Shown here piece after piece: positions 11,082-22,853 of a stretch of 64,000 bases of DNA. Origin of the DNA: Bretschneidera sinensis (Eukaryota; Streptophyta; Magnoliopsida; Brassicales; Akaniaceae); contig CM043700.1 in assembly GCA_023935145.1 (NCBI GenBank), positions 100,792,400-100,856,399 of the forward strand, given 5' to 3'. Position numbers and translations under genes: made by a program. The notes under the pieces are model-generated. The model worked only from the letters and a program-made list of their open reading frames with translations, was not told the DNA's origin and did no database searches. Numbering within the stretch: position 1 is the first letter of the stretch; each line of letters starts with the position of its first letter.

Positions 11082-12454
11082 ATGGAGAGATATGGTAGAT
11101 CAGGGAGTATGAGGGGCAAAGGCAGAAGACCAATGGTTGAGAGGGGACACGGTAATCAATTACAACCCAGAGACAACAAAGTCTATGCCTTGACCCAACA
11201 GGACGCATAGGCCACTCCTGATATTGTTATGGGTATGATATCTATTCTTGATACACCTACTAGATTATTGATTGATCCTGGTGCAACCCATTCTTTTGCA
11301 TTGAGTGTTTATATGAAATCTATTTATGCTTGTGTTAGTCCTTTGATGCATGCTGTTATTGTTGAGGTTCCTACTGGGGATAGGGTTATTATCAGGACTA
11401 TTTATCGGGGTTGTGTGATTAGTATGGTTGATAATGAGTTTGAAGTTGATTTGTTAACTTTAGATATGATAGATTTTGATTTAATTTTGGGGATGAATTG
11501 GTTATTTGCATATCATGCTTGGGTAGATTGTTTTAGTAAGAATGTTGTGTTCATGATACGAGGATAGGGGGAGTTTAATTTTCAAGGAGAACATAAGATA
11601 CTTTCCAACTGTCATATTTCTGCCCTGACTGCTATTAGATGGTTGAAGAAGGGTTGTGAGGCGTATTTAGCATATGTGGTGGATTCCAGAAAAGAGGTTA
11701 AGAAGTTAGAAGAAATTTTAGTAGTGAAACATTTTTCTGATATATTCCCTGAGCAGTTTTCTAGTTTGTCTCCCAATAGGGAGATTGAGTTTTCTATTGA
11801 GGTGATTTTGCGATCAACACCCATATCTATAGCACCTTATAGAATGACACCATCTGAGTTGAGAGAATTGAAAGTTCAACTTTAGGAGTTGTTAGATAAA
11901 CAATTTATTCGATCGATTGTGTCACCTTGGGGCGCCCCTGTGTTGTTTGTGAAGAAGAATGATGAAACGATGAGGTTGTGCATTGATTATAGACAGTGGA
12001 ATAACATAACAATCAAGAATAAATATCCTTTACCCAGGATAGATAATTTATTTGAGTAGTTGTAGAGGTCTAGGGTGTTTTCTAGGATAGACCTGAGATT
12101 AGGTTATCATCAGTTAAGGATAAGGAGGGCGATGTGCCTAATACTGCTTTTAGGACACGTTATGACCATCATTAGTTCCTTTTGATGCCATTTGGGTTGA
12201 CTAATGCTCCTGCAACAATTTTAGATCTAATAAATTGGGTGTTTAAACCATTCTTGGATAGATTTGTAATTGTATTTATTGATGATATTCTTGTGTATTC
12301 CAAGAATGAAGAGAAGCATGTGAAACATTTTGAGATAGTGTTAGAAATTCTAATGAAAGAGAAATTGTTTGCAAAGTTCTCTAAGTGTGAGTTTTGGTTG
12401 AATGAAATATCTTTCTTGGGGTATGTTGTGTCAAGAGATGGTATAGCAGTTGAC
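11082..12454 (+). pseudogene. pol: Element 1 pol: protease and reverse transcriptase
   Basis: Same frame as gag. The aspartic protease active site reads LIDPGATHSFAL at about 11265-11300, and 'VDLLTLDMIDFDLILGMNWL' is the family's second conserved part at about 11450-11510. The RT starts at about 11815: 'PYRMTPSELRELKVQL' , then '[14 protein letters not shown]' and 'LCIDYRQWN'. A one-base frameshift lies near 12125 ('LRIR' then shifted). The shifted frame carries '[11 protein letters not shown]' and the catalytic FIDDILVYS box at about 12275, and ends '[14 protein letters not shown]'. Right there a solo LTR is inserted. Stops after 11884, near 12058 and near 12175 are TAG where Gln is usual. 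The two catalytic Asp of the FIDD box are intact. Confidence 0.85.
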
Positions 12455-13987
12455 TGATAACGCTCAAACTAACACGCGATTATTGTGTATAGCCGAGGTG
12501 TCGATCCCACGAGGAAAGCGAACTACAAGAGAAAGTGTAAACCTTAACACTAAACGATAAAGTGCAAATAAGAAAATCTGAGTTTTACGAATGAAATTAT
12601 ATAAGAGAATTGTGAAAATATGATGAAGAATTCAATAAAAAAAATAACAAGGTTCCAGGATTCCTTCCTAAGTTTGTTGCCTTATTCCTATCTTGACTCA
12701 AATGTTTTATCTCAATTACTAGTTTCACGTCTGAAACAAGCAATTGGTAAATATTCAATCAAAGCACATAAATACCCTAATGTAATTGCCATAAATTACT
12801 CTTTAATTCCAATTCAAACACACAAGATCTATCTTATAAATTATCAAGAAGCGACAATATATTTCAATAGTAATATTGCAGTAATGGAAAAACCTATAAG
12901 ATAGATATACCGAAATCAATTGCATCTAACACTTTAACATAAAAAAAGCTTGACTAGACTTATATGGAGAAGAAGAATGCGATCACCGGATTAAGAAAAT
13001 CTAAGAGAAGAAGAACATAAATTGCAGCTATCACATGAATTCAAATCCTTCTTATTTAATGAAAGAGTAAATCATAAAAAAATATTTACACAATCAATTC
13101 ATATAACTGAATCAAAGATAGAAATAAGAACAACTACACCTAGAAAGTCATTCTTTCGCCTTGCTTGGAGTTTAGTTAGACATGAAGTTCATCCTTGATC
13201 ACCTTGAGGAACAAGAAGATGGAAGCTCTCTTCAAAAACTCTCCTTGCCCCTGTTCTCTGAGTCTAAATTCCTATATATAGCTGTATGAAGATGGCTTTG
13301 TAGACAGAAAAGTCACCCTAGGGTTTCTGTTCAGGTCATGTGCTTCTGTTGCTGTCCAGACCCTGTTCTGCCTGACTTTTGTCTACTAAAACTGTCATAA
13401 CTTTCTCTAGAAAAATCATATTTATGAGCCATAAAATTTTTCAGAAAATAGATATTCGGATCTTTCCGAGCATAAATGGATTATCTCCTGATTCTTCCTG
13501 AATTAATACAGTTTAATCTGCAAAAATGACTGATCTGTCACGCTGAAATCACGCACAACCTTACCTTTGTCTACTAAAACTGCCATAACTTTCTCTAAAA
13601 AAATCATATTTATAAGATGTAAAATTTTCCAGAAAATAGACATCCAGATCTTTCCAAGCATATATGCTCATCTCCTGGTTCTTCCTGAATCAATACAATT
13701 TAATCCGCAAAAATGACTAATATGTACGGGTAATTCTGGCAATTTAGTGAAACTCCTTTCCAAATGCTTGTGAAAATGCATAGAATCTTCGTGCTTTAAG
13801 CAACGTTAGCTTTTCTATTTCTTTTAAACCCAAAATACCTGAAAATGCATCGAAATAAATCAATATACCAAGAATGACATTTAAGAATTATTAAGGCATA
13901 AATGTATAATCCAGCCCTAAATCAACCCTAAATCAACCCTAAATGCTAACAAATAAACATTATTAAGATGCATTCTGACTCTCATCA
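12455..13987 (-). mobile_element. Solo LTR inside element 1 (Athila-like)
   Basis: Begins TGATAACGCTC and ends ..CTCATCA, flanked by the 5-bp duplication TTGAC (12450-12454 and 13988-13992). Removing it joins the pol frame exactly. 'gtcgatcccacgaggaaag' near the left end is the complement of the LTR-end phrase of Athila-type LTRs, giving minus orientation. The minus-strand TATA box CTATATATAG is at about 13271-13280. At 13396 and 13584 two copies of a roughly 188-bp unit begin ('cataactttctct..aaaaatcat'); the same duplicated unit is in the LTRs of the Athila element at 27494-36966. The 94-codon frame at 12620-12904 is chance. Confidence 0.85.
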
Positions 13988-13992
13988 TTGAC

Positions 13993-16185
13993 CCACAGAA
14001 AGTGGAGGCAGTGTTGAATTAGGAGAGACCAACTAGTGTGACTGAAATTAGAAGATTTTTGGGGCTGGCTAGTTATTATAGAAGGTTTATCCAGAATTTT
14101 TCTATTATTGCTGTACCATTAACCAGATTGACCAGAAAGGAGATGAAGTTTAAGTGGTCAGAAGAATATGATAAGAATTTTTAGCAGTTGAAAAAAAAGT
14201 TGGCTACTGCTCCGATATTAGTGCTTCTTTCTAGTGATGAAAGATTTGTGTTATATAGTGATGTGTCACATCAGGGGTTGGGATGTGTGTTGATGCAACA
14301 TGGGAGAGTTATAACCTATGCCTCTAGGCAATTGAAGAACCATGAGAGAAATTACTCGACCCATGATTTAGAATTGGCTGCCATAGTTTTTGCTTTGAAG
14401 ATTTAGAGACATCATCTATATGGAGCCACTTGTGAAATTTTTACTGATAATTAAAGTTTAACACATTTACCTACCTAGAGAGAGTTGGATTTTAGGCAGA
14501 CGATGTGGATAGAGTTGATTAGTGACTATGACTGTACAATTCACTATCATGCAAAGAAGGCTAATGTAGTAGCTGATGCATTGAGTAGTAAGTCTACAGT
14601 GAGATTAGTTGTTATTGGGAGTCATGATATTAGCTTGATGGTAGAATTGAGAGAAATGAGAACACAATTGAGTATCAATGATAGATGAGTATTAATGGCA
14701 AATATGGTGGTACAATCTTCTATTATTGAACAATTTTTACAGATGCAGAGTAGAGATGAAGGGATAGAGAGGACCAGACAGGAAATATTGAGTGGAAAGC
14801 CGACCGAGTTCAAAATTAAAGAAAATCATATAGTGATATTGGGATATAGAGTTTGTGTTCCCAATAATGTTCATATGAGAAAGGAAATACTAAGAGAGGC
14901 TCATGATTTTGTGTATTCTGTGCACCCGGGTAATACTAAAATGTATAGGGGGTTGAGACAAAATTATTGGTGGTTAGGGATGAAGAGGGATATAGCTGAG
15001 TATATTTTTAGATCTTTGATTTGTCAACAGGTGAAGTCTGAGAATAGACATCCGACAGGTTTATTACAGCCTCTTCCAGTACCTTAATGGCCATGGGAGA
15101 ATGTGAGTATGAATTTTGTTTATGGTTTTCCCCATACCCATTGGGGTTATGATGCTATATGGGTTATAGTGGATAAACTTTCTAAGTCTTTGCATTTCCT
15201 TCCTATTAAAACTACTTGGAGTCTTGAAAAGTTGGCTGAACGGTATATAGCGAAGATTATGAGATTACATGGAGTATCTTTGAGCAATGTATCAGACAGA
15301 AATTCTAGATTTACTTCTAGATTTTGAGGGGATTTCCAGAAAGCTATGGGTACCCAGTTGCAGTTTAATACAACTTTTCATCCTCAAACTAATGGGCAGA
15401 CAGAGAGGATCATTAGAATACTAGATGATATGCTAAGGAAAGGTGTACTGAGTTTTTTAGTGAGCCAAGATGCTTATTTACCTTTGATAGAGTTTGCATA
15501 CAATAATAAGTACCAAGTTAGTATTGGGATGACACCATTTGAGGCTTTATATGGTAGAATGTGCAAAAATTCGATATGTTGGGAAAAAGTTGGAGAAAGA
15601 AAGATATTTGGTCCAGAAATGATAGAATTGACTACTGAGAGGATCAAATTGGTTAAAGAGAACCTTAGAGCAGCATAGAACAAACAAAAAGGATATGTTG
15701 ATAATAGAAGAAGACCTCTTGAGTTTCAGGTTGGTGATTGGGTGTATTTGAAGATATCTCCATGAAAGAGTGTATTAAGATTTAAAAAGAAAAGAAAGTT
15801 GAGTCCAAGATTTGGGGGGCCCTATGAGGTGATTGAAAGAGTTGGACCTATAACATATATATTGGATTTGCCTTCGGAGTTAAAGCAATTGCACAATGTG
15901 TTTCATGTTTCACTTTTGAGAAAATGTTTACATGATGAATCCCATAGTATCTTGAGTCAGGTTGTAGAACTTCAGAAAGATTTGACCTTGATGCAAGTAC
16001 CAGTCAGAATTCTAGAGAAAAATGAACTAGTCTAGCGTAATAAAGTTATTCCTTTAGCTCAAGTGTTATGGCAGAAAAAATATGTTGAAGAAATTAATTA
16101 GGAGCATGAGGTAGGAATGATGAAAGAGTACCTCCGGCTTTTTTATGAGTTAGGTAAGGAAATTTCATGGACAAAATTTTTATAA
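13993..16185 (+). pseudogene. pol: Element 1 pol: RNase H, integrase, chromodomain-like tail
   Basis: Continues the RT frame after the solo LTR: 'RRFLGLASYYRRFIQNFS', RNase H '[19 protein letters not shown]' and 'YHAKKANVVADALS'. Integrase zinc region: 'HPGNTKMYRGLRQNYWW', then 'FRSLICQQVK', in which the first Cys of the C-x2-C pair is Ser. Core: 'WENVSMNFVYGFP' has Asn where the first catalytic Asp should be; 'VSDRNSRFTS' keeps the second Asp; 'HPQTNGQTERI' keeps the Glu. The C-terminus has 'MSPRFGGPYEVIERVGPITY' and 'LHNVFHVSLLRK', followed by a chromodomain-like tail ('VPVRILEKNELV', 'VLWQKKYVEEIN') ending at 16185, 12 bases before the 3' LTR. Stops at about 14404, 14452, 15085 and 15325 and others break it. 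Confidence 0.85.
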
Positions 16186-16197
16186 GGTGGGTAGAAT

Positions 16198-16825
16198 TGT
16201 AATATTTGTATTCATAAAATAAGGGTAAAGAAGTAATTTTACATATATCATATTGAATTAAATAATCCATAGATTAAAGATTTAATATTGATTTGAAATA
16301 ATATTTGAAAGATAATATTGAAAATTTTGTTGAAAAGAGTTAGAAATTTTGCAAGAAGAAAGTACTGAAATGTTTTGAAATTTGAAGTTGAAATGAAAGA
16401 ATTTTGAAGAAAAATATGGACTAAACTTGAGGAAAATAATTAAAAAAAATTGGAAGAAAATATAAATTTTTATATTTCTCTATAATTTTTATAAAATTTC
16501 TAGAATGAAGAAAAGATGAAACTTTGATGTTTAAAGGGAAAATGGCAAAAATGTAATTATGTAATTATGTAATGGCAAAACAGTAAATTTTAAATGATGG
16601 TAGAATTGTAAATAATCGATGGCAAATATGTAAATTGTATTTAAAAAAACGAAGAGGCAAACGGTGAACCTCATTAGGTTCACGTGAATGTATTGGTAAG
16701 AAAAAATAAAAAAATTATATTATAATAAAAATGGCAAAGTTGCAAGAAGGCTGATTATATTCACGTGAAAGTAATCATCAACATTTGATATTTTAAATTT
16801 TTTATTATTAAAAAAAGTTGCAAGA
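16198..16825 (+). repeat. Element 1 3' LTR, truncated
   Basis: TGTAATATTTGTATTCATAA onward matches the 5' LTR with small indels until 'ttattaaaaaaagttgca' at about 16825, equivalent to about 8076 in the 5' LTR. The rest, including the TATA box, is gone and unrelated Tat sequence follows, so a deletion or later rearrangement joined them. Confidence 0.8.
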
Positions 16826-19750
16826 TCATGGCAAAAGATCAAGAAGATCTAGTGAGCCACACATGAATATGCTTACTAGGAAGATTCTTTGTTTAGGCTA
16901 TGTTGGATAAATGATAGTACCTCACGGTCACCACTCAATTCATGATATGCGCATATTTTCATAAGGGACAAACTGAAGGGACAATTGGAAGGGATATATC
17001 TTCTTCTCAGTTGATTATCCAAAAGGGTTCTTAGAGACGTGCCAATAACATAAGTTCATTGGCGGATAATCACATCAAGGGGTCACCACTTGTTTTTAAG
17101 GACCAAGAAACTTTTCTCCACTGGTCAATTGAAGGTCTAGATTCATGGATCCTGAAATTAGGTACGTGGTGAGAAGGTTGCAAGTGAACACTCCACCAAT
17201 GCCTAGACCTCAAAGGGCCTAACCCTTAGTCGTATATTTCAAATGGATATCTTTTTATGTCTATTAATTATTAATCAATTATTATTCTTAATTTAGTGAT
17301 CATACAAGCACATAATGAATATGAGAGCACATGCAATAGATGATCAAGCAATGATAAGATATATCATCCATCCATAGCAGTTAAAGTGAGATAAAAATAA
17401 AGAGAGATTATAGGGAAATTGTGAAAAAATAAAGGTGCAAAACGCATATTACATCCTCAAAATGAATAATGAAATAAATTATATGGAAATAACAATAAAT
17501 GAAAGAATTTCTAACCACGACATCCTAAAAATTGATATAACTTGAATGAAAGTTAGTAAAGTGAATACATAATAAAGCTAGTAAAAACAATAATTGATTG
17601 AATTGAATGGACAAAAAATAATGATCATTATGTATGTGGACAACATCTAATTATCTCATTAAATCATCTCTATCGAATAGATAACAATGGCAATTCCATA
17701 TCATTCAAGGCATAAACTCAAGGAAACATAAACAATCAAGGGCACAAGAGTTTGAGTTGAATAAAAAGGCAATCATAAAAGTTATCGTTCAAATATAAAG
17801 TGGATCATATGATTCAAGATAGGGTATTAACTCATTCGTATCAATCAAGAGTCAAAAGAAGGTTAAACATGGCATATTGGGTGCACATATTCATAGACAA
17901 ACAAGATAGCATGTAAAAATCGTGTTGAACCTAGAAGAAATGTGATTAATCATTCAAAGATGTATAAATATGATTATCATATCAAAACAATAGCTTCCTC
18001 AATTAAAATCAAACATTTAAGAACATATAATGAATGATCCAAGCCTGTGGAAGCATATAAGCACCAAAGAGAGTTTAAACTAAGCATAATCGTCAAAATA
18101 ACATGCAAACATGGATAAAAGATAAAAAAAAAAAAAACCAGAAGCTTTAACATGATTAAAGCATCATACTAAACCTAGGAACAACATAATAATGATTTAG
18201 GAGTCAATCAAAGCAAAAAGAGCATGTGAAAGCACATAATCAAGCATAGATTTAATTCAAGGATCAATGCCAATACATGATGAACCCTAAGTCATACAAT
18301 CATGAAGTTTCTAGATGTCATATAATTCAAAATATCATGTTAAAATTCATAAAAACATGTTAACAAGTCAAAGGAAACATATTAGATATGAAACAAACAA
18401 AAAAAAGGGGAAAATAGGGCATGGCCCATCAGTTTGAAGTGCTAGCCAGAAGGTTAGCACACCAAACCTCTTCTAGTCTTGGGTTTTTTTATTCTTAGTT
18501 TTAACTTAAAGGTTTAAAACTTAAAAGAACAATCAAACATATTTAAATGATCACATGTTAACAAGTTTAGATCTTAAAAAAATGTAATCACAAATGAAAA
18601 TCATCATGGAGTGAATCAAATCAAACTAGATAACAAAAATTAAGAGAGATATACAAGGAAGTTTACTTGAGTTTATACCTTGATTGCATGTAAACTTGCA
18701 ACGATCAACAAATTGCTTCCTAGAATATTTCTAATTTAGATTATCAAGGAATTACAAGGTAAAAGAATTTTTTCCTTCCTTGAAATTTTGTGGTTGTCTC
18801 CTTAGAAATCTCAAGAAGATGTTTTTGAGTTGCATTTGATCGGTGAACAAATCAGAAATTTTTCGTTGCTTACAGTTGTCAAAGGATTGATGAAACACAA
18901 AAATAAGATTTTTTTGAGCACCTTTGTTAGGTATTGAGTGGGGGATGTGTTTTTATTTTGGATGAGTTTTTGGAGGCTAGGGTTTGTGTTTCGGGTTGGG
19001 AGGAAGCAAAAATCTGAAAATTGGTTGTTAGTTCTCTAGGGTTTGTGTGTAGGTTCAAAAGAGCTGGAAGATATCCGTTTTCAAGGCTGCTAAGAGAGAT
19101 ATTTATAAAGCTTAAGAAGTATTGTTAGGGTTAGAAATAGGCTTTGGACATCCTAGAGAGAATAGGAAAGCGGTTAATGATTTTTCAAATCTAATTCTCG
19201 TATCAATTAGGAAAAGAGACAAATTCTGAGCCCTGACTTGGAATGGGCCGTTCTCACTCATATAGATTAGTTTAAGGGAATTACTGAAATTTATTTAAAT
19301 CCTGAAGAGTCTTATTTCAATTCCAAGTTTTGGGACACATAAATTAATCACAGATTTTAAATGAGAGCCCAGACACTAAAACTGGTTAGTTTTTACACTG
19401 TTTCAATAAATAATTAAGCTCTCACTCTTTTATTATTGGATCAACACCAATAATATATCGTTGGAAAGATAATTAAAAGTTTTATCTAGATAAGGGTTGT
19501 TTTCAAGTGTTTGGAATTAAAAGTTATTAATCTTGAAATTCAGGTTCTCAAAATAGCGAAAATAGGTCTTTTTGTAAAGTCATCTTTTGTGGCTTAGGAA
19601 TTATCTTACTATTTTTTTTTATAAATCAACCCTTAGCATGGTAAGAATGAAACTCAATTGCATGCAATAATCCATCGCCTTAGCTGTTTACATAGAGTTC
19701 AAAGAAGACAGATTATCATTTATCTAATGGTACAAAATTGGATGTCTATA
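16826..19750 (-). mobile_element. Tat/Ogre 5' LTR and leader (Tat-C)
   Basis: Read on the minus strand the region begins at about 19750 with TATAGACATCCAATTTTGTA, a worn Tat LTR start (TGTAGACACCCAATTTTG). It has a TATA box CTTTATAAAT (19101-19110), then 'aaccctag' phrases usual in these leaders, and ends near 17095 before GTGGTGACCCCTTGATG (17074-17090), a worn form of the Tat PBS GTGGCGACTCC. 16826-17073 is the start of the internal region ('gaacccttttggataatcaa'). The LTR is about 2.65 kb, within the range of Tat/Ogre. The middle (17230-18600) is AT-rich without genes. The internal part stops at the truncated LTR of element 1. Confidence 0.55.
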
Positions 19751-20700
19751 AGCTATTATTAGATCAATATAGAAGCTGATTGTTACAACTATGTGAAGAA
19801 ATGTCACAAAGTGTCAATTGCATGCTAATATACAATACTTTCATTCAAGAGAGGTATTCAGTATGACTACACCATGGCCGTTTGTGACTTCTGGCATTAA
19901 TGTGATTGGAAAAGTGTTTGGAAAGGCTTATAATGAGAATAAGTATATCTTATTCACTATTAACTATTTCCCAAGTGGGTTGAAGCAAACTCCTTCGCAA
20001 CCTTAAAATTCAAGAATGTGACACAATTCATCAATACCAATATCATTTACTGTTATGAGGTTCCCTTCGAGATAATTTTAGAAAATGGTACATATTTTCA
20101 AGGTGAGGTCTTTGAGTTACTTGAGAAATACAAGATCGAGTGTCACAAGTCATCACCTTACCTCCCACAAATTAGTGGAGAAACAGAAGCCGCTAACAAG
20201 AACAGGGAAAGTATACTTACCAAAATAGCTAAGACTTACAGAGACTAGCATGAGAAACTCTTATTTGCTCTTTACAGCTATCACACTTCAATAAGGTCGT
20301 TTATTGGGACAATACCATATTATTTTGATCTATGACATGGAGGTAGTCCTTCTTGTAAAAATGGAGCTCTATTTTCTAAAAATTTTCTTGGAAAGCAAAT
20401 TGGAAGAAGTCGATTAAATTCGAGGTTAACTTAAGGAATTGGCCTTAATTGATGAAAAGAGGTTGAAAGCTCTCTGCCACTTGCAAAAATATCAAATGAG
20501 AGTTGCTTGTGCTTTTAATAAGATGGTTAAATCTTGGGATATCACAAAAAGAGACTACGTAGTTAAGAAGATTCAACCATCAATTTTCAATCCAAGAAGA
20601 AAGTTAGGCCAAGTTGGGTAGGTCTATACCAAATAAAGAAGATCTTGTCATGAGGTGAAGTCTCATGGACTTGGACGGGAACGAGTTCACCGAACCCATC
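19743..20700 (+). pseudogene. pol: Tat/Ogre integrase (Tat-B), decayed
   Basis: Frames 19818-20006, 20018-20248 and 20439-20621 together give a Tat-lineage integrase. Zinc region: 'IEADCYNYVKKCHK' at about 19770. Core: 'HSREVFSMTTPWPFVTSGIN' where the family has W-G-x-D (catalytic Asp lost), 'LENGTYFQGEV' for the second Asp region (Asp replaced by Glu), and 'LPQISGETEAANKN' with the final Glu kept. C-terminus: 'IDEKRLKALCHLQKYQMR', 'AFNKMVKSW' and 'PRRKLGQVG', then a shifted tail ending near 20700. The upstream half of the zinc finger is missing because Tat-C abuts it. The enzyme joined element cDNA to the genome; this copy is dead. Confidence 0.75.
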
Positions 20701-22853
20701 AATCTTGATATGTTGAAGAAGTTTTACTTATTATTTATTTTCCCCTTTCTAATTATTGTATCCATATTATATCTTTCCTTTTCATAAAAAAATGACCAGC
20801 TAAATTAAAAACTCGAAAGGGAAACTTAGGCAAAAGTTAGGGTGTTCAAAACCAAGTCGAAAACCTAAAAAGGCGATTTGATCAATTTTTCCAAAAATTT
20901 CCCATTGAACTATGTTTGGCCTGATATCTTTTGGGTACGTAGGCAACCACATTGGTGTAGCCACATTCTTCAAAAAAATATCATTCTCCCATTTGTTTTT
21001 GTAAATGTGGAAGAATAAATCAATTCACAAATCTTGTATGAGATACATTGAGCCTAATGAGAAATAAAGTGGATTATTTATTGCATAAATTAATGACTAG
21101 AGTTATTTTATTTTTTCTTATTCGTATGCTAATTCTTCATATTATGGGTCTCTTTAATTTCGTAATGAAAAATAAAATACAAAGTCTTATTGCATCATTC
21201 TTTATGCTTCTTGAACTTCTTTTTTATTTTCTCCTCATCCTCATTCGCTTTGAGTCTTCTTCTTTTGTTTTCCTCTTTAAAATTATTTTCAACTGGATTC
21301 CACTCCTACAGAAGGTAGTCATCACTCATAAAGAAATGTACCATAGTGATAGCCCTTGGAACTTGAGATTTGGAGCGCTTACTCTCTTAGATCCTCTCAA
21401 GAAGCCTTGGAGTCATTGGACAAGTGTAGTAACTATGGTCGAAGTTTGTATTTTTTGTGGTTGATCGAATTAACATCTAATATGAGCAGGGGAATAAAAA
21501 GAGCAAAGGGTCATGCCCTTCAAAATTACACAACCCATCTTAAAGGTAGAATGGGCAGCTAATGTGATTCGCCACTAAAGGCACACCCAACGTATTTTGC
21601 AAGAGTTTGCCTCATATAACTAATTTACCTATCCTATAAGTGAATCTTGAGTGACTAATATTTTGCACTCTCAGTAATGTCATGTTTCATAAAGTTCCGT
21701 TAGAGCCCTTGGAAGGGAGATGATGGATAATTTGTTAAATAGCCATATATGTGTAAAAAGGATATCAAAATACAGTTCATAATTGAAAACAAGGATGAAA
21801 ATTGGTTTTGAGATTTTACTTGAAGCAAAATAGGACTTCTAACGAGATATGGAGTTTTCTGAGCCTAAAATCACCTAAGCCATTCAAAGTCAGAGCTAGG
21901 ATGCTCTCATTGGGTACTGACCTTCTACAACTTACTTGACATTATACAACAAGGATTTATGAACATTTGGGCTATGTTTACGCATGAAGTACTGAACCAA
22001 TATGCACAAGAACAATAATTGTCGCCGTTGGGTTGTCAAGAATTTGGAGTTAGTTTTGAAGAATTCCAAAGTAGAAGGGAAAAAATCAAAGTGGTCATCT
22101 ATGAAGAATGACTGAGCTTATTCTCTAGTGATGCTAAATAAATCAATTACAATTTTCGCATGATGATCATGAAAAGTTAGAAAGACCAAGTTATCAGAAG
22201 GTTTACAGTTGAGTAATGCACAAAATTCTTCATAAGTGGGATTGAATTTTGAACTTAAAACGGAATACATGGTATTTTGGATCCTTTCCCCTTGTAGCTT
22301 CCATCAATAAATTCCAATTTACATGATTCAAAGAGAAGACAATATTCACTGCAAAAGAAGAGAATTGTTGTAGTTCAATGCCTTTCATTTACTTAAGCCA
22401 CAAATTGAGTTGATTGTTGATGGCGTCCATTGTTACAAGAATTTTAAGAAAGAGTTACCGTTTTGGAAACTCTAGAATGGGTCTAAGTCGAGCAAGGGTC
22501 ATGCCAATTTATAGAAAAAGGAAGGACTACAAAACCTAGAAGAAATAGGAAAACCTCGTGTCACGTTGATTATGACTAGTCACCCTGTATGCATATTTTT
22601 GTAGTTTTTGTCCAAATTTTGAACCTGTTTTGGTCAAATAAATCAATTTTATGTGTATGAACGCATCATCCATCAATCATACAATGTTGTTTGAAAATTT
22701 TCAAGATCTTCATATCAATTTGTTCATAAAAATGATAATGTTCATAACAACATACTTCTCCAGCATCATCCATCACCATTCATTCAAAAGCATAAACATA
22801 AAATTTCTTTACATCAACATCGTTAAAGCAAAGAGATAAAGATCGACACCTTG
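20701..22853 (+). other. Tat-B 3' untranslated region, left part
   Basis: At 20907-20948 'gaactatgtttggcctgata' and 'tgggtacgtaggcaacc' match the phrase found just downstream of integrase in Tat elements. The rest to 22853 has no recognised gene. Open frames at 21048-21464, 21356-21562 and 22651-22839 lack motifs. On the minus strand at about 21190-21320 a Lys/Glu-rich stretch is readable, a very weak hint of an antisense ORF. The region stops where element 2 is inserted and resumes at 37767. Confidence 0.45.

Larger units (their letters stand above)
7489..16825 (+). mobile_element. Element 1: Ty3/gypsy chromovirus (Tekay/Del-like)
   Basis: A nearly complete element: 5' LTR 7489-9667, PBS, a single gag-pol frame 9771-16185 (Gag, protease, RT, RNase H, integrase, chromodomain-like tail), polypurine tract GGTGGGTAGAAT and a 3' LTR from 16198. 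The 3' LTR is cut at about 16825, just before where its TATA box would be. The polyprotein has many stops, one frameshift near 12125 and a solo LTR inserted at 12455. The element inserted in the Tat-A LTR. Because the 3' LTR end is lost, no target duplication can be checked; the five bases before it are AGTTG. Confidence 0.85.

Noticed and set aside
12620..12904. 94-codon frame inside element 1
   Set aside because: Lies wholly in the inserted solo LTR.
21048..21464. 138-codon hydrophobic plus-strand frame
   Set aside because: No motif; lies in the Tat 3' untranslated region, and T-rich sequence gives such frames.
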